Both the position numbers and the translations under genes were made by a program. This document shows positions 53,646 through 64,000 of a DNA stretch of 64,000 nt, in pieces; positions within the stretch are counted from its first letter, which is position 1; every line of letters starts with the position of its first letter. The notes under the pieces are model-generated. The model was not told where the DNA came from and searched no databases. It saw nothing but the letters and a program-made list of their open reading frames with translations. The stretch spans positions 51,963,858-52,027,857 of the forward strand of contig NC_087065.1 of the NCBI RefSeq assembly GCF_963678635.1, given 5' to 3'. This DNA comes from Symsagittifera roscoffensis (taxonomy: Eukaryota; Xenacoelomorpha; Acoela; Convolutidae).

Positions 53646-56560
53646 TCTTTTTCGGCCCACGAATCTAAAAATGTTAATTAGCCTTAAACTTCTCTTCTTG
53701 ACGTTAACCAAAATATTACTCAGTCAACCATGTAAAAACGTTATTAACCTAGAGAGCGCGTTTTAGCCGAAAGTATTCTCTTCTTTGGAATTGTTTGACT
53801 TCAATTCTTGGCCGACCAACCCTGATATTTTTGTTAAAGTGTCAAAATACACTGAATTTGAGATGAAAGCGCCATTAAAGACGCGAATTTTTTGTTAGTT
53901 TTTTTCTATTTTTGTCGCTTTTTTGGGGACGGAGGGAATCTACCCATCAAAAACTAGTCAAAAGTAGCTTAATTATTCTTGAAGCATTTTCTTAGCCAGT
54001 TTACAGGCATTAAGTTAATTGCATTTTTGCTTGACTCTCGTGAATTGATTCCAGATTGGAGCTTGGCGCTTAAATTTGAAAAAGCAAAGTTTTGAGATTT
54101 GTTTTCGATTCTTTATTTTTTTTTTTAAAAAGCAGCAAAATCAAGGTAAATCAGCAAAATTATCAAATTGTTCATTTTCTTCATGGGAACTTCTGTTTTC
54201 TTCCAAGCGCGACAATCATTTTCAACGAAAGCTCTAATTGTTTTATAATAATTTTGCAAAACCTTTAATAAGCTATGTATCTATGAAATACAGATCTTTC
54301 AAAATATCATTAGCAAAAGTCAGTCAATTCAAAAATTGCTTTCAAGAATTTTTTTCACCCAAAATCTTGGTGAAACGAATCCATTTTTAAAAGTGCAAAA
54401 TGAAATTGACATTTCGAACTTTTTGAATTGAATTTCAAAAAGGCACTTAAAATGTTTTGCATAATAAGCACGTCAAATGTTGACTCTGATTAAATAACGA
54501 AGAGGTGAGCGTGAAACAGTCAAAAAGTGAAAAACATCTATCTTCCGGTATTATTCACCGAATCAAGACATCTTCATTACCTTGAGATAAGCGAGGGTAA
54601 TCAAATCGGAATGTAGACTGTTTTTTTGGATTAACAATTAGTTCAACAAAATTAGTTGAATCAATTGCTGCTGACATGCTCAATTTCATGAATATTCAGC
54701 TTTATGTACTGGCTGCAATGTGTGTTACTGTGATTTTTTCAGGCTTAATATTATTTTGTTGTCGGCTTCATGAATTTCGTCCCAGATTTCGTCGGCGTAT
54801 CTGCCAGATGTATTAATCTTTTAATATTTTTTCTTAATTGCTGGCTTAATAATAAATTCGAATAAAGCGTTAAGTTTTGGTTTCATTCGGAACAACTGGT
54901 TTTGGGAAGCTCCCATGCATGATCTTTTACCAATTTACCTTTTTTAAAACCCAACAGTTAGACTACATATTGTTTCTACTCAAAAATTTAGGCCCTCAGA
55001 AAAAAAATTAATGTTTTTTTTTACTCCTTTTGAGTTTTCTCGAAAACTAGCCGCCCAAATCTAAACATTTTTGATTCAACCCAAAGAACGGATTGTGGGA
55101 AAATTCCCTGCTAAATGAAAATTCCCTGCTGGTTAAGTGTTCAATCGAGAAAGATGGTTTTAGAATTTTTCACGGCCTGCGCGGCTACCACCTTGTTTTT
55201 GCGTCTCCTTGATTTTGTCCTAAGAAAATTTGTTGTGTCATTGGGAATATTTCAATTTCTCATAAGTTTATACCTTTATCTTTCGTTTTAGTAGAAAAAC
55301 AACAGAGGTGTTGTGCAAAGTCCAATTTTGCCCATTTTATCTTTCATTAGTATAACAAAGTTATCAAAACACCTACCTTCAGCTTTAGCTGGGCCCCTAG
55401 TTATCGTTTTATTGAGACATACGGAAGTTTTGGTTCTTGTTTTTTTCAACATTTTTTTCTGATTTTTTTTTATTTTTGCGTTGTATCGCAAGTGATAGGA
55501 AGCTCTGTTTTGGCTCTTTGTGCGTTTTACTTATTAAAGCGAACAATTTGTAGCAAAAAAAAGATATATCTGAGAAATTTTTGAAAATCCTAAATGCTGT
55601 TCTTGTTCTATGCCAAAAGTGGTTCAGCTAAGTTTCTTGAGAGGTAAAAGGACGTTGATCAGAATATTTTTCTACAATTGCACATTTTTTTTGGTGTTTT
55701 TCTGCATAATTTAGTATTTGAGGTTTAGTTTTTAATGCTCAAAGACATACTCTTTTGATAGTTTTTCAGTAAACTGGACTGAAAGTTGCCAATTAGGTTT
55801 AATTACAGCGTGCCATTTATCAATTTATCCATAATGCCCATTGCTTAAACTGACCAATATGCAGACTTATAAAACATTCCAAATTGAACTTGGGCACGCT
55901 AATTGTTACTCAAATTGTCTTGTCTAATGACTATTTAATGGGTTTGTATAAAAATAACTACCTGCATTTATCATATCCTTTTTTTGACATATAAATTAAT
56001 GAGGAAGTAACCACTCGTTTCAGCTTGCAAATAATTGTGTTTGGTCAATTATTTGAACTGTTTTGTGCTATGGAGCTAACAAAAACAGATTTTTCAATTC
56101 GATTTCTCTGACAACTTCTGAAAACTAGGTAAAAGCAGTCGAAATCTTCAAGATTTCACCCATCTACGAGTCGCTTTCTTCAATTTCAGTAGCTTTATTT
56201 CCAAACGGTTGGTTTTATTCCAATAGATTTCAAACAGTCGGCTCTCATCCTTTAAAATCTCGATTTTTGTTTGAAGCAATCGATTTAAATGTTGATTCAA
56301 CATTTATTAAAAAAAATCAAAATCTGTTGTGAAAGTCCGCTCGACACGCCCATTAGAAAATAGATTAAGACAACTCTTCCAGAAGAATAAGACGGCTCTT
56401 CTAATTTTTATATCAGAAAGAGTAATTTAAAATAATTTGGATTATATTCTGAGCCGTGGAAATCTTTACATTTTGGTTGAAAACTGGAATATTGAATTCC
56501 AGTATTGAATTGCAATTTATCAAAATGAACAATTTCGAAACCCGAATTGTTTTTAAAAAA
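53646..56560. other. Gene-free, dispersed repeats
   Basis: Repeat pieces seen: a block at 54595-54730 (ACATGCTCAATTTCATGAAT, preceded by AACAATTAGTTCAACAAAAT) that matches 19000-19130 and includes the very segment missing from tandem copy 2; R4-type units at 54900-55200; and a block at 53930-54085 (GTGAATTGATTCCAGATTGG then AGCTTGGCGC) matching 56888-57010. A degenerate form of the CTTCGCCTCTG motif lies near 55500. No coding frame is supported. Confidence 0.5.
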
Positions 56561-56576
56561 AGACTGGTAAAAGTTC

Positions 56577-56673
56577 TTTAACAAACTTCGTTAAATAATC
56601 TGAAAGATTTCAGCAGCTTGATTTCAGCAAGAGCTGCTGAAATCTTTCAGATTATTTAACGAAGTTTGTTAAA
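56577..56673. repeat. Perfect 42-bp inverted repeat with 13-nt loop
   Basis: Left arm 56577-56618 runs from TTTAACAAACTTCG to GATTTCAGCAGCT. Right arm 56632-56673 is its exact reverse complement, from AGCTGCTGAAATC to CGAAGTTTGTTAAA. I checked all 42 positions and found no mismatch. The loop is TGATTTCAGCAAG, itself a near copy of the inner stem. The next few bases (AAGTT left, AACTT right) also pair across a small bulge. Loss of any mismatch implies recent origin or active conservation. Confidence 0.97.
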
Positions 56674-57011
56674 TAAAACTTAAGGCTCGGAAACTTCTGC
56701 CACTTAACAAAAAAACACAAACTATCGCTCCCCCAGTAAAACAGAACAATCCGATCACAGATTATACTGCTCAAAAATCTCCGGCTGTTTTAAGTTTTGA
56801 TTTTGTCCAGTTTTTTTGAATTCTCCGAATTTAAATTCAGTTTTTTTTTTCCGTTCAATCGTTAAAGTTTTTACCTCTTTTTTGATGATTTAGTATACCT
56901 ACTTACCAAAGCTAGTCAAAATTAGTTTAAACAATCTTTAAAGGAGTATCTCCTCATGCATGTTACTCGTGAATTGGTCTCTGGTTGGAGCCTGGCGCAT
57001 ATTTTTGAAAG

Positions 57012-57272
57012 AAGCAAAAATTTATTGCTCTCCTCAGCAGAAAAACTTTTCAGCAAGTCGGCCACATCATGACGGCGTTACACAAGTTTTTTTCGAATGT
57101 TAAACAAATCTGCACAATTTTAAAAAAATTACATTGCAATGTAATGCGCAGAATTATCGTACCAAATAGAGAAAATCAGCAATTAATCTCTGCTATTCTA
57201 AGTCAGTTTTTAGGAGACGCTGTAAAAAACATTCCGCCCACAGAATTGCATACTAAAAATTTTGTGATTTGA
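57012..57272 (+). CDS. Left copy of an unidentified conserved segment (partial)
   Basis: Open from about 57012 (KQKFIALLSRKTFQQVGHIM) through TALHKFFSNVKQICTILKK and MRRIIVPNRENQ to the TGA at 57270-57272. It could be a last exon, or a start at the ATG at 57069 (67 aa). Basic and helical; no family recognised. An upstream exon is not found. Conservation against the inverted copy is the main evidence that it was once coding. Confidence 0.4.
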   Translation, partial: KQKFIALLSRKTFQQVGHIMTALHKFFSNVKQICTILKKLHCNVMRRIIVPNRENQQLISAILSQFLGDAVKNIPPTELHTKNFVI

Positions 57273-57371
57273 ATTTCTCACAAGCACAGGTACTAGAAGA
57301 AAGTCATATGAAAACCATCCAGATTTTCTGCTGAGTAGAGTAACAATTTTTTGCTTCTTTCAAATATGTGT

Positions 57372-57600
57372 CTTTGTGAAATTCAAATCACAGTAAAATC
57401 TTTAATTTGCAATTCTGTAAGCGGAATGTTTTTTATATCATCTCCTGAAAAGAATTCAAGAGGAGGGACTGATCGCTGATTTTCTCTATTTGGTACGATA
57501 ATTCTGCGCATTACCTTGCGATGTAAACTTTTTAAATTCGTGCATATTTTTTTAACAATAAAGAAAATGTCATTATGTGGCCGACTCGCTGAAAAGTTTT
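57372..57600 (-). pseudogene. Right copy of the same segment, frameshifted
   Basis: On the minus strand, KISFTKTFQRVGHIMTFSL is in one frame. The continuation FFIVKKICTNLKSLHRKVMR then RIIVPNRENQRSVPPLEFF and GDDIKNIPLTELQIKDFTVI is in another, so a small indel near 57565 breaks it. It ends with a TGA facing the left copy's stop. Confidence 0.4.
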
Positions 57601-57894
57601 TGTGAAAGATATTTTGGCTTTAGCGTTAAAGCACACTTTTTTGATGGGGGTAAAAAGGAAATAATAAGGAGAAAAATGAAATAACTTGAAATAACTACTT
57701 TTTTGTGCTTGGTATCTCAAAAGTATACCTGGGTTATCGACTTTTACTGCCAATCTTTCTCAAAAGTTTTTACTGTGGAAATGACTGGAAGATCACAAAC
57801 GAAACATATGTAGTAGTTTTTATAAGTTTTTAGTTGTGATTGAGCGCCATGAACTATTAAAAAGACGACAGAAAAAAAAGAAAGTCCAGATTTT

Positions 57895-58175
57895 TTTGAG
57901 GAGTTTTTGCGGAATGGTTAAAAGGGTGACATTTCCAGTTAAGACGATTTATCCATAAGGGAAAGGACCAACATACGAGCATTTCAGCTCTTCACGGAGA
58001 GCCGCTGTTGCGCCACTGGTTAAGATATGCAACTTCTTTTCGGGGCAGGATAATATTGCCTCACCCTCAAGTAACGAGCACGGATCATGGTGGGCCTCAA
58101 ACATCCGACCTTTCGATTGAAAGGCGGAGACGTAACCACTTTACCACCGCTGCACAGTGAAGCGCGCCATCTACT
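57895..58175 (-). mobile_element. Second tRNA-derived SINE-like element, minus strand
   Basis: On the minus strand it starts near GTGCAGCGGTGGTAAAGTGG (A-box-like GTGGTAAAGTGGTTACG) and has a hairpin CCTTTCAATCGAAAGG in the anticodon position. Next comes a B-box-like GGATGTTTGAGGCCC, then a non-tRNA body (CCGTGCTCGTTACTTGAGGG). Its body differs from the SINE at 6.5 kb, so it is another family. Not a functional tRNA. Confidence 0.5.
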
Positions 58176-58179
58176 AGAT

Positions 58180-59285
58180 GCAAAAAGTTTGCTGACTAAA
58201 ACATTTTTTGAAGCTCTGAATGTAATAAGAAAGTTATCGCTAGCCATCGTAAAGAATTAAAACTATTTTCAATTCACAAATGTTGGTGTAAAACATTCTC
58301 TAGAAACCAGAGATAGTAAAAAAAAGCTCATGTTTTTTTAGAAAAAGCAAAAAACTGAAAAAAAATTGCAGAGGAAGATTTGTGGAAAAGCTTTAAGTTA
58401 ATCATCCAGTAAAAGGCAATCTCTAGAGCCTTGAATGTCAATATTATGTTACCAAGACTTGTAATTTACATCTAAGATTTGTAATTGTTGTCGATGCTCA
58501 CTGATGCGCAGTGTCTACCGGACTAATAAGGTGTAAGTAACCATTTCAATTGAGATTTTGAAGGAGTAGTCAACATATGGTCGGAAGCCAATCAAAGTAA
58601 CAATGACGATGGTTTAGTTCTGAATGTAAAGAAATCTCTGAAAATGATGAAAAAGGGCCAAAGAAATATAATGCTTTTGGTCCGGGAAAATGACACTTAG
58701 TCGATTAACGATTATGCAAGCCCAGTGAGTTTTCCGAAGAAAATTTGTTGCATGAAATAAAGTTAGGGACTACTCTAAACGGCCGGAATGAATTTGAACA
58801 AAAGCCATTCCCGTTTTTCATGAACCTGGAACCCCAAGTATATCCGACTTGGTAGTAAACTCAGTTAGAATATTTCATGATGAACAAGAGATTTTAAAAT
58901 TTCGGAAAACATAATTTCAAAATCAATTTTTAAGTTTGAGTGAGAAAGAAAATTTTAAAAGCAGATGAAGATAACCGTTTTTCTTGATCTGTTAAAACCA
59001 TCACAATCGGAAAACCGCCATGTACTATGCCACCTTTTACACTCAGCTGAATATTAAGTTTTACGACTCAGCCCCGAAAACCATAACAAAAAATTTAAAC
59101 AATTGCGACGAAAACGGATTGGGATTTATTGGCCCCAACGCACTTAAAAGATGAAAGGCTGGCATTTGATTCAAAATTTACAGACAAACAAATATTTCAT
59201 CAAAAGCTTTTTATCTTCGATTAGCTAGACGATGTTGCTTCAGAATTCGGGCAATTCTTCACTGGATGCTTATTGTTCACAAATT
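58180..59285. other. No gene seen
   Basis: AT-rich, with no recognisable repeat or coding frame apart from short open stretches. Confidence 0.45.
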
Positions 59286-60500
59286 TTTGTCTACAGAACG
59301 CCAATAATCTATTCAAGTCGACAATTTCTTTGAAAAACGTTGAAATATAAATTGTTCGGCTCGATGGAAAGGGTACATATCAGTTTAGTTTTAAACTAGA
59401 TGGCACGGATTTGGTGATTTGCCAAATATTTTTCAGACAATAGTTGACTCAATTCCTGGATTTTTTAGGAGTTTTTTCTGTTTTAATGACCAAAACAAAT
59501 TATGGTGTTTCACTCGAGCAAATCATTGGGAGTGACTAGAGAACCTTTTCAATCGCTAGCAGTTTCAACTGCTGAACTTGCTTTGTTGAAGTGAATTTTG
59601 TACACTGAACGCCAATCACAGATTCAAGTCAACAGTTTCACTGGCAAACATTGTAATTTGACATTACGAGGCCAAATTGTGCGTACTGTGGATGCCGCAA
59701 CAGGCCAAAATCAGATTTGTTGTAAAACCCGCAAAATTGCTATTTTTTTGATATTTTTTGCTGTTTTGGATTCCAAAAACAAATACTTAAATCTTGTCAC
59801 CGCTCAAAATCGCTCAAAAAATTTGCCGAATTTGCGGATTCCGCAAATGTATTTGCAGAATCCAGAACAGTTTGTGGAATCCACAAACAAATAATAGGAC
59901 ATGTGAATAGTTAAATTGATAAATTGAGCTGTTGCGGAATCCGGAACTGTAAGCGGAATCCAAAAACTGTAAGTGGAATCCGCAAATTTTAAGTGGGACC
60001 CGCAAAATGCAAGTGGAATCCGCATTTTTTTGAGGATTCCGTTTACAAATATGTATAAATGTAGTAGCGTTTAAAATTATATCTTTTTAACCTTTTTTAA
60101 CTTTAATTATTCGTTTAGATTTGGAATCCGCAAAACAAAACAATTGTGCCGGCAAAGTTTTCGTTTCTCGTATTTGCACGCGAAATCCACCGCGTTTTTG
60201 TAAGTGAAATCCACTTACATTTTGAAACTTATTTAAAGATTTGTCTCTGGAATCCAGGATTATACAGACGCAAAATTGTGCGTCTGTTCAGTGCACATTT
60301 TGGCCTCTTAATGAATGCTTTTGGCTCAATGTAATAACTACATACCAGTTTCTAACAAAATTTTACGGGTCTGGCAAAATGTGGAATGAGTTTTAAACAC
60401 AAAGTGACTCAACCACGGCAGTTTAATGGCATGAAGTACTTAAGCGTTTCTCTCGAGCAAATACATGGTAGTGAATAGAGAACAGTGGCAAATCCAACTA
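59286..60500 (+). repeat. Diverged repeat units with a GGAATCC motif array
   Basis: Two block types recur. First, CTACAGAACGCCAAT...ATTCAAGTCGACA near 59292 and TACACTGAACGCCAAT...ATTCAAGTCAACA near 59598. Second, CACTCGAGCAAATCATTGGG near 59511 and CTCTCGAGCAAATACATGG near 60452. Between them (59766-60260) the palindrome-like heptamer GGAATCC or GGATTCC, usually as GGAATCCGCAAA with TGTAAGT before it, occurs a dozen or so times at roughly 20-bp spacing in the densest part (59935-60030). Confidence 0.75.
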
Positions 60501-61239
60501 ATGAAGTTAATGCTAAGAGTAGCTTGGACAATATAATCCGAAAAGTATTAATTGAACAGTTCGGATTTTGAAGTAATTACAGACCACCTCAAGTTTTTTA
60601 AAGTTTTTTTCAAACAACCCCAAAACTAAAACATATAATGATTGTTTAGCACACCGGGTCTGTAGTCTTTTAGTTTCTGTTTGCTGTAAAACTTTTGGCT
60701 GGAAAATGGTGGTAATGTAAGACTTTTTCAAGCACTTTCAAATTTTGATAGCTTTTTTCTTTTCTATAGTTTCGTTTTCAGCTAATGATGATTGATGTAA
60801 TTTTGCCGCTTAAGCTGTCATTCTTTGGTTAATGCTTGCAAAGGCTGTCAACCGAGACAAAATTGAAGAAATTATCAAGATGTTGTTTTTCAAGATATTG
60901 ACTCATTTTTGGTAATTTTTCTTAGCTTAAAAATTCAAAAAAAAATCGATTTCCTTTGCAATATTGTATAATGTATATTAAATTGTATATTATATTTTGT
61001 ATTTTTCAAACAACTTATACTAAATTGAAATTTGTTTTATAGTTTGTAAAATTACCTACTCTGGTTTCAATTTTTTTTTCGGTTAAACGGGTTCGGTCTA
61101 TGTTATATCGGCTTAGTCAATTTATGATGCGTAACTCAAAGGCTAGTTTTAAATTACTCTAGCCTCTTTTAACTTGGATAAGTCATACAATATTTGATTT
61201 CTAGGCGGAGCGGAGCGTAGTGACTTGTCCATTTTCATC
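60501..61239. other. No gene seen
   Basis: AT-rich sequence; TATA-rich around 60965-61005. No coding frame supported. Confidence 0.45.
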
Positions 61240-62640
61240 CTACAGTTAGGGATCATTCGTCCCACAGATTGGTCAAAAAACTTGAGCGCAGCATGAAAAC
61301 GTTGGGGGCTCTGTGAAAATTTCACTCAAGACAATGCCTACTGACACACTTTGAACTTCGTCAATCGAAGCGACTTTAGAAATAGTTTAGAATTTGAGAA
61401 TTTCTAAGCAATCGTAAGCCAACTGCAAATCTTACAAGAAACAATTCAACATAATTCCAATTTCTATCATAAAATGTTTTGCCTTAATAACAACAATATC
61501 AGATAGACAAAAAGAGCTTGGTTGTATCCGTAGAAAGAGGCAATAACTAGACCGAATACAAGGGGATAGATGTTAGGTACATCGACACTCCGTTTGATAA
61601 CAAAATTAGACATTCATCTGAAAAAGATTTTGAGTCCCAATTAAATTTATCGCCATCACAAAAGACATCATCTACAAAGCCTTTCTATAGAGATGAAATG
61701 ATTCAGTTTTTGGCATCAGTATAATCGTTAGTAAACTCAATGGAAATTTTTCTTGAAACTCAGGCATTGCGTTTTCTGGTTCAATTCGGGGAAGCTTATT
61801 TTTCCAGAGTATTGATAACTTACCAACTTTCACTATTTTTTCATGCAAGTGCAACAAAAACAAGAGATCCGAGGCCAAATTACTCGAGAATTTTGAAACC
61901 TCTGATTGATCACCACGCTATTTGCGTCATCAGCTCATGTGTCATATTTTCTGCTACTCTTGAGAGCAAAGTTTTTTTGAACAGCTAGGGATCATCGATC
62001 CAACGGTTTGGTAAAAAACCGGTAAACAAAGTGAAAAATTTGTTCGTGTCATTGTCTAACGAAACACATTAACCTTGTCGCTAAATTTAGCTATCTTAGA
62101 GACCTTCTGTAACCTTTGAAGCGTAAAGCAATCAAAAACAAACTGCGCACCTTACAAAAAAAATGAACGTACACCGAACACTTTGTGGAAATTGCTTACC
62201 TGTTCTGAGAGCTCTACAATTTTGAGCAAAAAGAGGTTAATTGTTTAGGCAGAAAGGGTCAATAACTGGGCTGTAGATGGTAAGGTAGATGATAGCTACA
62301 TCAACAGTCCGTTTGACAGCAAAAACAAAAATCCATCCGAGAACTATTATGGGTCCGAATCAAACTTAAGGCCATCAATGAAGTCATTATCCGCAAAACC
62401 CAGTTCAACCCGATATCTTCTCATCTCCACGATCAACAAAAGAAAATTTGGAAAATCTCTAACTGAAAAATGAGGACGTTTTTTTTGTGCACTATTACTA
62501 TCGAGATAAAAATTTTCATTCTTCGGCATCAAAAGAACTGTCAATTTATTCAATTGAATTTTTTTCTTGAAATTCAGACAATGCGGGGATTTTCAACGTT
62601 CAAGGGATTTTCATTTTACCAAAGCTTGAATTAAGACTAA
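61240..62640 (-). pseudogene. Two diverged tandem copies of a decayed protein-like unit, minus strand
   Basis: Units start at about 62640 and 61900 on the minus strand, roughly 740 bases apart. Both read similarly: LTVLLMPKNENFYLDSN and LTIILMPKTESFHLYRK; then ADNDFIDGLKFDSD and VDDVFCDGDKFNWDS; then FSDGFLFLLSNG and FSDECLILLSNG. Copy 1 lacks about 25 codons found in copy 2. Both have several stops. Similarity at protein level in the same order suggests a coding ancestor. I do not recognise the family. Confidence 0.5.
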
Positions 62641-62889
62641 TCGAAAAATCCTACCTCATTTATTCAGTGATGGTTGGATTTTGGATTTTCCTTCCGAGAT
62701 TTTTGGTGGTCTGTTGTTTGTAGTTGTTCTAAGTGTCGGAAAAACCAATGACTGGATCTAACATAAGGGCAATTAAAGCAACCTGAAAACTCAATCCGGA
62801 GGTTAGTAAACATGAAAACAATGAAGTGCTTGTTGATCTACTTCATCTGATGTGACTGTTTTTCTATCTGGAGACACAAATTTTTTGCT

Positions 62890-63530
62890 TCTGATTTTTG
62901 CGAAATCCGATTATTTATTGGCATATAAATTTTTCATTTCACGAAGCTCATCAGTTAGCCTTGCTGCTTCTTCTGCGTTTAAGATCTTCATTTCTGACAG
63001 CTGCTCAGAAAACCTTTGTTTCAACTTTAGGCTCGGCACCTCTAATTCTGCAATTTTTGCCTCAGTTGCTGGTTTTCAAGTTCATTGGATTGAATGCCGA
63101 AAACATTTCTATGGAATCGCGTCGTTGACTCAATCCTGAGCCTAAGTGAGATTCATCACTGGTAAGCACTTTGGTCTTTCCAGTATCGTCAATATACTCT
63201 GGAAATTTTTTTTAATGAACTGTTCGTGTAACGTTGTGGATTTTGTGTTGTCATTTTTTTCAGTTTGATGTTTCTCGCCACTTTGACATCAATCTGGTGT
63301 GCTTTCTCTTGCATTTCATCTACGCCTTCTTAAAACTTTTCCAAATGTGCTTTCATTCGACAAAATTTCCTTCTCTCCTCCATCAATTGTATATTTCATT
63401 ATATGGTTGGACAATTTCTTGATCGTAGCTGTCCATTTTTCTTCTTTCAGCCATGATCGATTGATATAATTTCGTGTCATCTCCGTCTTGAACATGCACT
63501 TGTTCTTCTATCGCCGTCGATCTGCTCGTC
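62890..63530 (-). pseudogene. Decayed coiled-coil protein ORF, minus strand
   Basis: Minus-strand pieces in order: MTSRSTAIEEQVHVQDGDDT then KLYQSIMAERRKMDSYDQEI then VQPYNEIYN and a stop; a frame change to MEERRKFCRMKAHLEKF, a stop, GVDEMQEKAHQIDVKVARNI; and later EAKIAELEVPSLKLKQRFSE then QLSEMKILNAEEAARLTDEL, a stop after LYANK, then RSKKFVSPDRKTVTSDEV. The pattern is that of a long helical rod protein with frameshifts and stops. I cannot name it; it is not obviously the same as the 47.5-53.6-kb gene. Confidence 0.45.
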
Positions 63531-64000
63531 ATTTTGTCTGTTCTTCTTTGATCGTGTCGTTTAATCGTGTCAACGTGAATTTATTGAAAACAATTGAGGG
63601 TAATCAAATATTGATTTCAAAACAAAAACTTTTGTTTACTTTTGGGCAGCAAGTGGAAACAATCAATCAAATATTTTCAAGTGTTTTTGGAATGGATTTT
63701 TTTCTTCCAAACTGCTTCTTGCTACCATTAATCTAGAGGTCTACCTGCCAGTATGACCAATCATCAATAGTTTTGTAGCCTGGTTTTTGTCTTAGAGGTA
63801 ATGTTTTTAGAAACAATTTGTGATGCAGGATTACAACTTGTCTTAACTGTTGTGAGATTCCAATCAGAATTTCTAAAAATTGAGTCCCTATCAAGTTTTG
63901 TTTTCATTTCTGCAGATCCTGCTATATTATCTTCACTATAGTATAATTTCAAAATTCTTCCTAAGTGAATTTTGTACGCGAATATTTGTGGTCCTACAAC
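63531..64000. other. No supported gene at the right edge
   Basis: A minus-strand frame at 63952-63764 (62 codons, containing KTKLDRDSIFRNSDWNLTTV) looks mildly protein-like and may belong to the decayed ORF to its left or to a gene beyond the window. I cannot support either. Confidence 0.3.

Larger units (their letters stand above)
57005..57605. repeat. Tail-to-tail inverted duplication of a coding-like segment
   Basis: Left arm (+) 57005-57285 and right arm (-) 57605-57360 are diverged inverted copies. Outer pairs: AAAACTTTTCAGC with GCTGAAAAGTTTT. Inner pairs: ATGCGCAGAATTATCGTACC with its complement. Both arms read as protein in the same frame: ...TFQQVGHIMT... and ...TFQRVGHIMT..., then MRRIIVPNRENQ in both, then GDAVKNIPPTELHTKNFVI and GDDIKNIPLTELQIKDFTVI, each followed by TGA. 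So amino acids are kept while the middle of the DNA has drifted by indels. Confidence 0.85.

Overview
This is animal (metazoan) nuclear DNA, AT-rich and low in gene density. Coding sequence is split by GT-AG introns of 0.4 to 3 kb. The space between genes is filled with decayed transposable elements: non-LTR retrotransposon pieces, tRNA-derived SINEs, hAT-type MITEs with 8-bp target duplications, and a FLYWCH/MULE relic. Nothing looks bacterial (no operons, no Shine-Dalgarno sites). I cannot name the species; an invertebrate is most likely from the protein divergence and repeat content.

Layout. 0.5-9.0 kb: a complete five-exon galactokinase gene (GALK1-like, 412 aa, + strand), the best-supported gene here. 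9.0-14.8 kb: tandem and dispersed repeats, a minus-strand reverse-transcriptase relic and a 305-bp foldback. 14.83-31.46 kb: a nearly identical direct tandem duplication with an 8.3-kb unit. It carries SINE heads, a minisatellite and a few protein-like scraps, but no gene I can name. 31.5-40.3 kb: mostly unrecognisable sequence with one decayed reverse transcriptase (33.2-34.3 kb). 40.37-40.93 kb: a hAT-like MITE with a second MITE nested in it. 41.60-42.05 kb: a compact single-exon gene for a secreted six-cysteine peptide, with TATA box and poly(A) signal. 45.24-45.59 kb: a small ORF resembling the C-terminal domain of the recombination factor SFR1/Mei5. 46.76-47.38 kb: a FLYWCH/MULE transposase pseudogene. 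47.5-53.65 kb: a multi-exon coiled-coil protein gene, interrupted by a 1.2-kb imperfect palindrome. 56.5-57.6 kb: a perfect 42-bp hairpin, then a tail-to-tail inverted duplication of a coding-like segment. 58-64 kb: SINE, a GGAATCC motif array, a decayed tandem protein-like duplication and a decayed minus-strand coiled-coil ORF.

How the parts relate. I see no evidence that the genes form one pathway. Galactokinase is Leloir-pathway metabolism, the SFR1-like ORF would act with Swi5 in homologous recombination, and the six-cysteine peptide would be secreted. The feature that unites the window is structural. Four long inverted repeats (13.4, 50.9-52.1, 56.6 and 57.0-57.6 kb) and one large direct duplication lie within 64 kb. 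Any inverted repeat that is transcribed could make hairpin RNA. The best candidates for new biology are the secreted peptide, the perfect hairpin and the inverted duplication at 57 kb.
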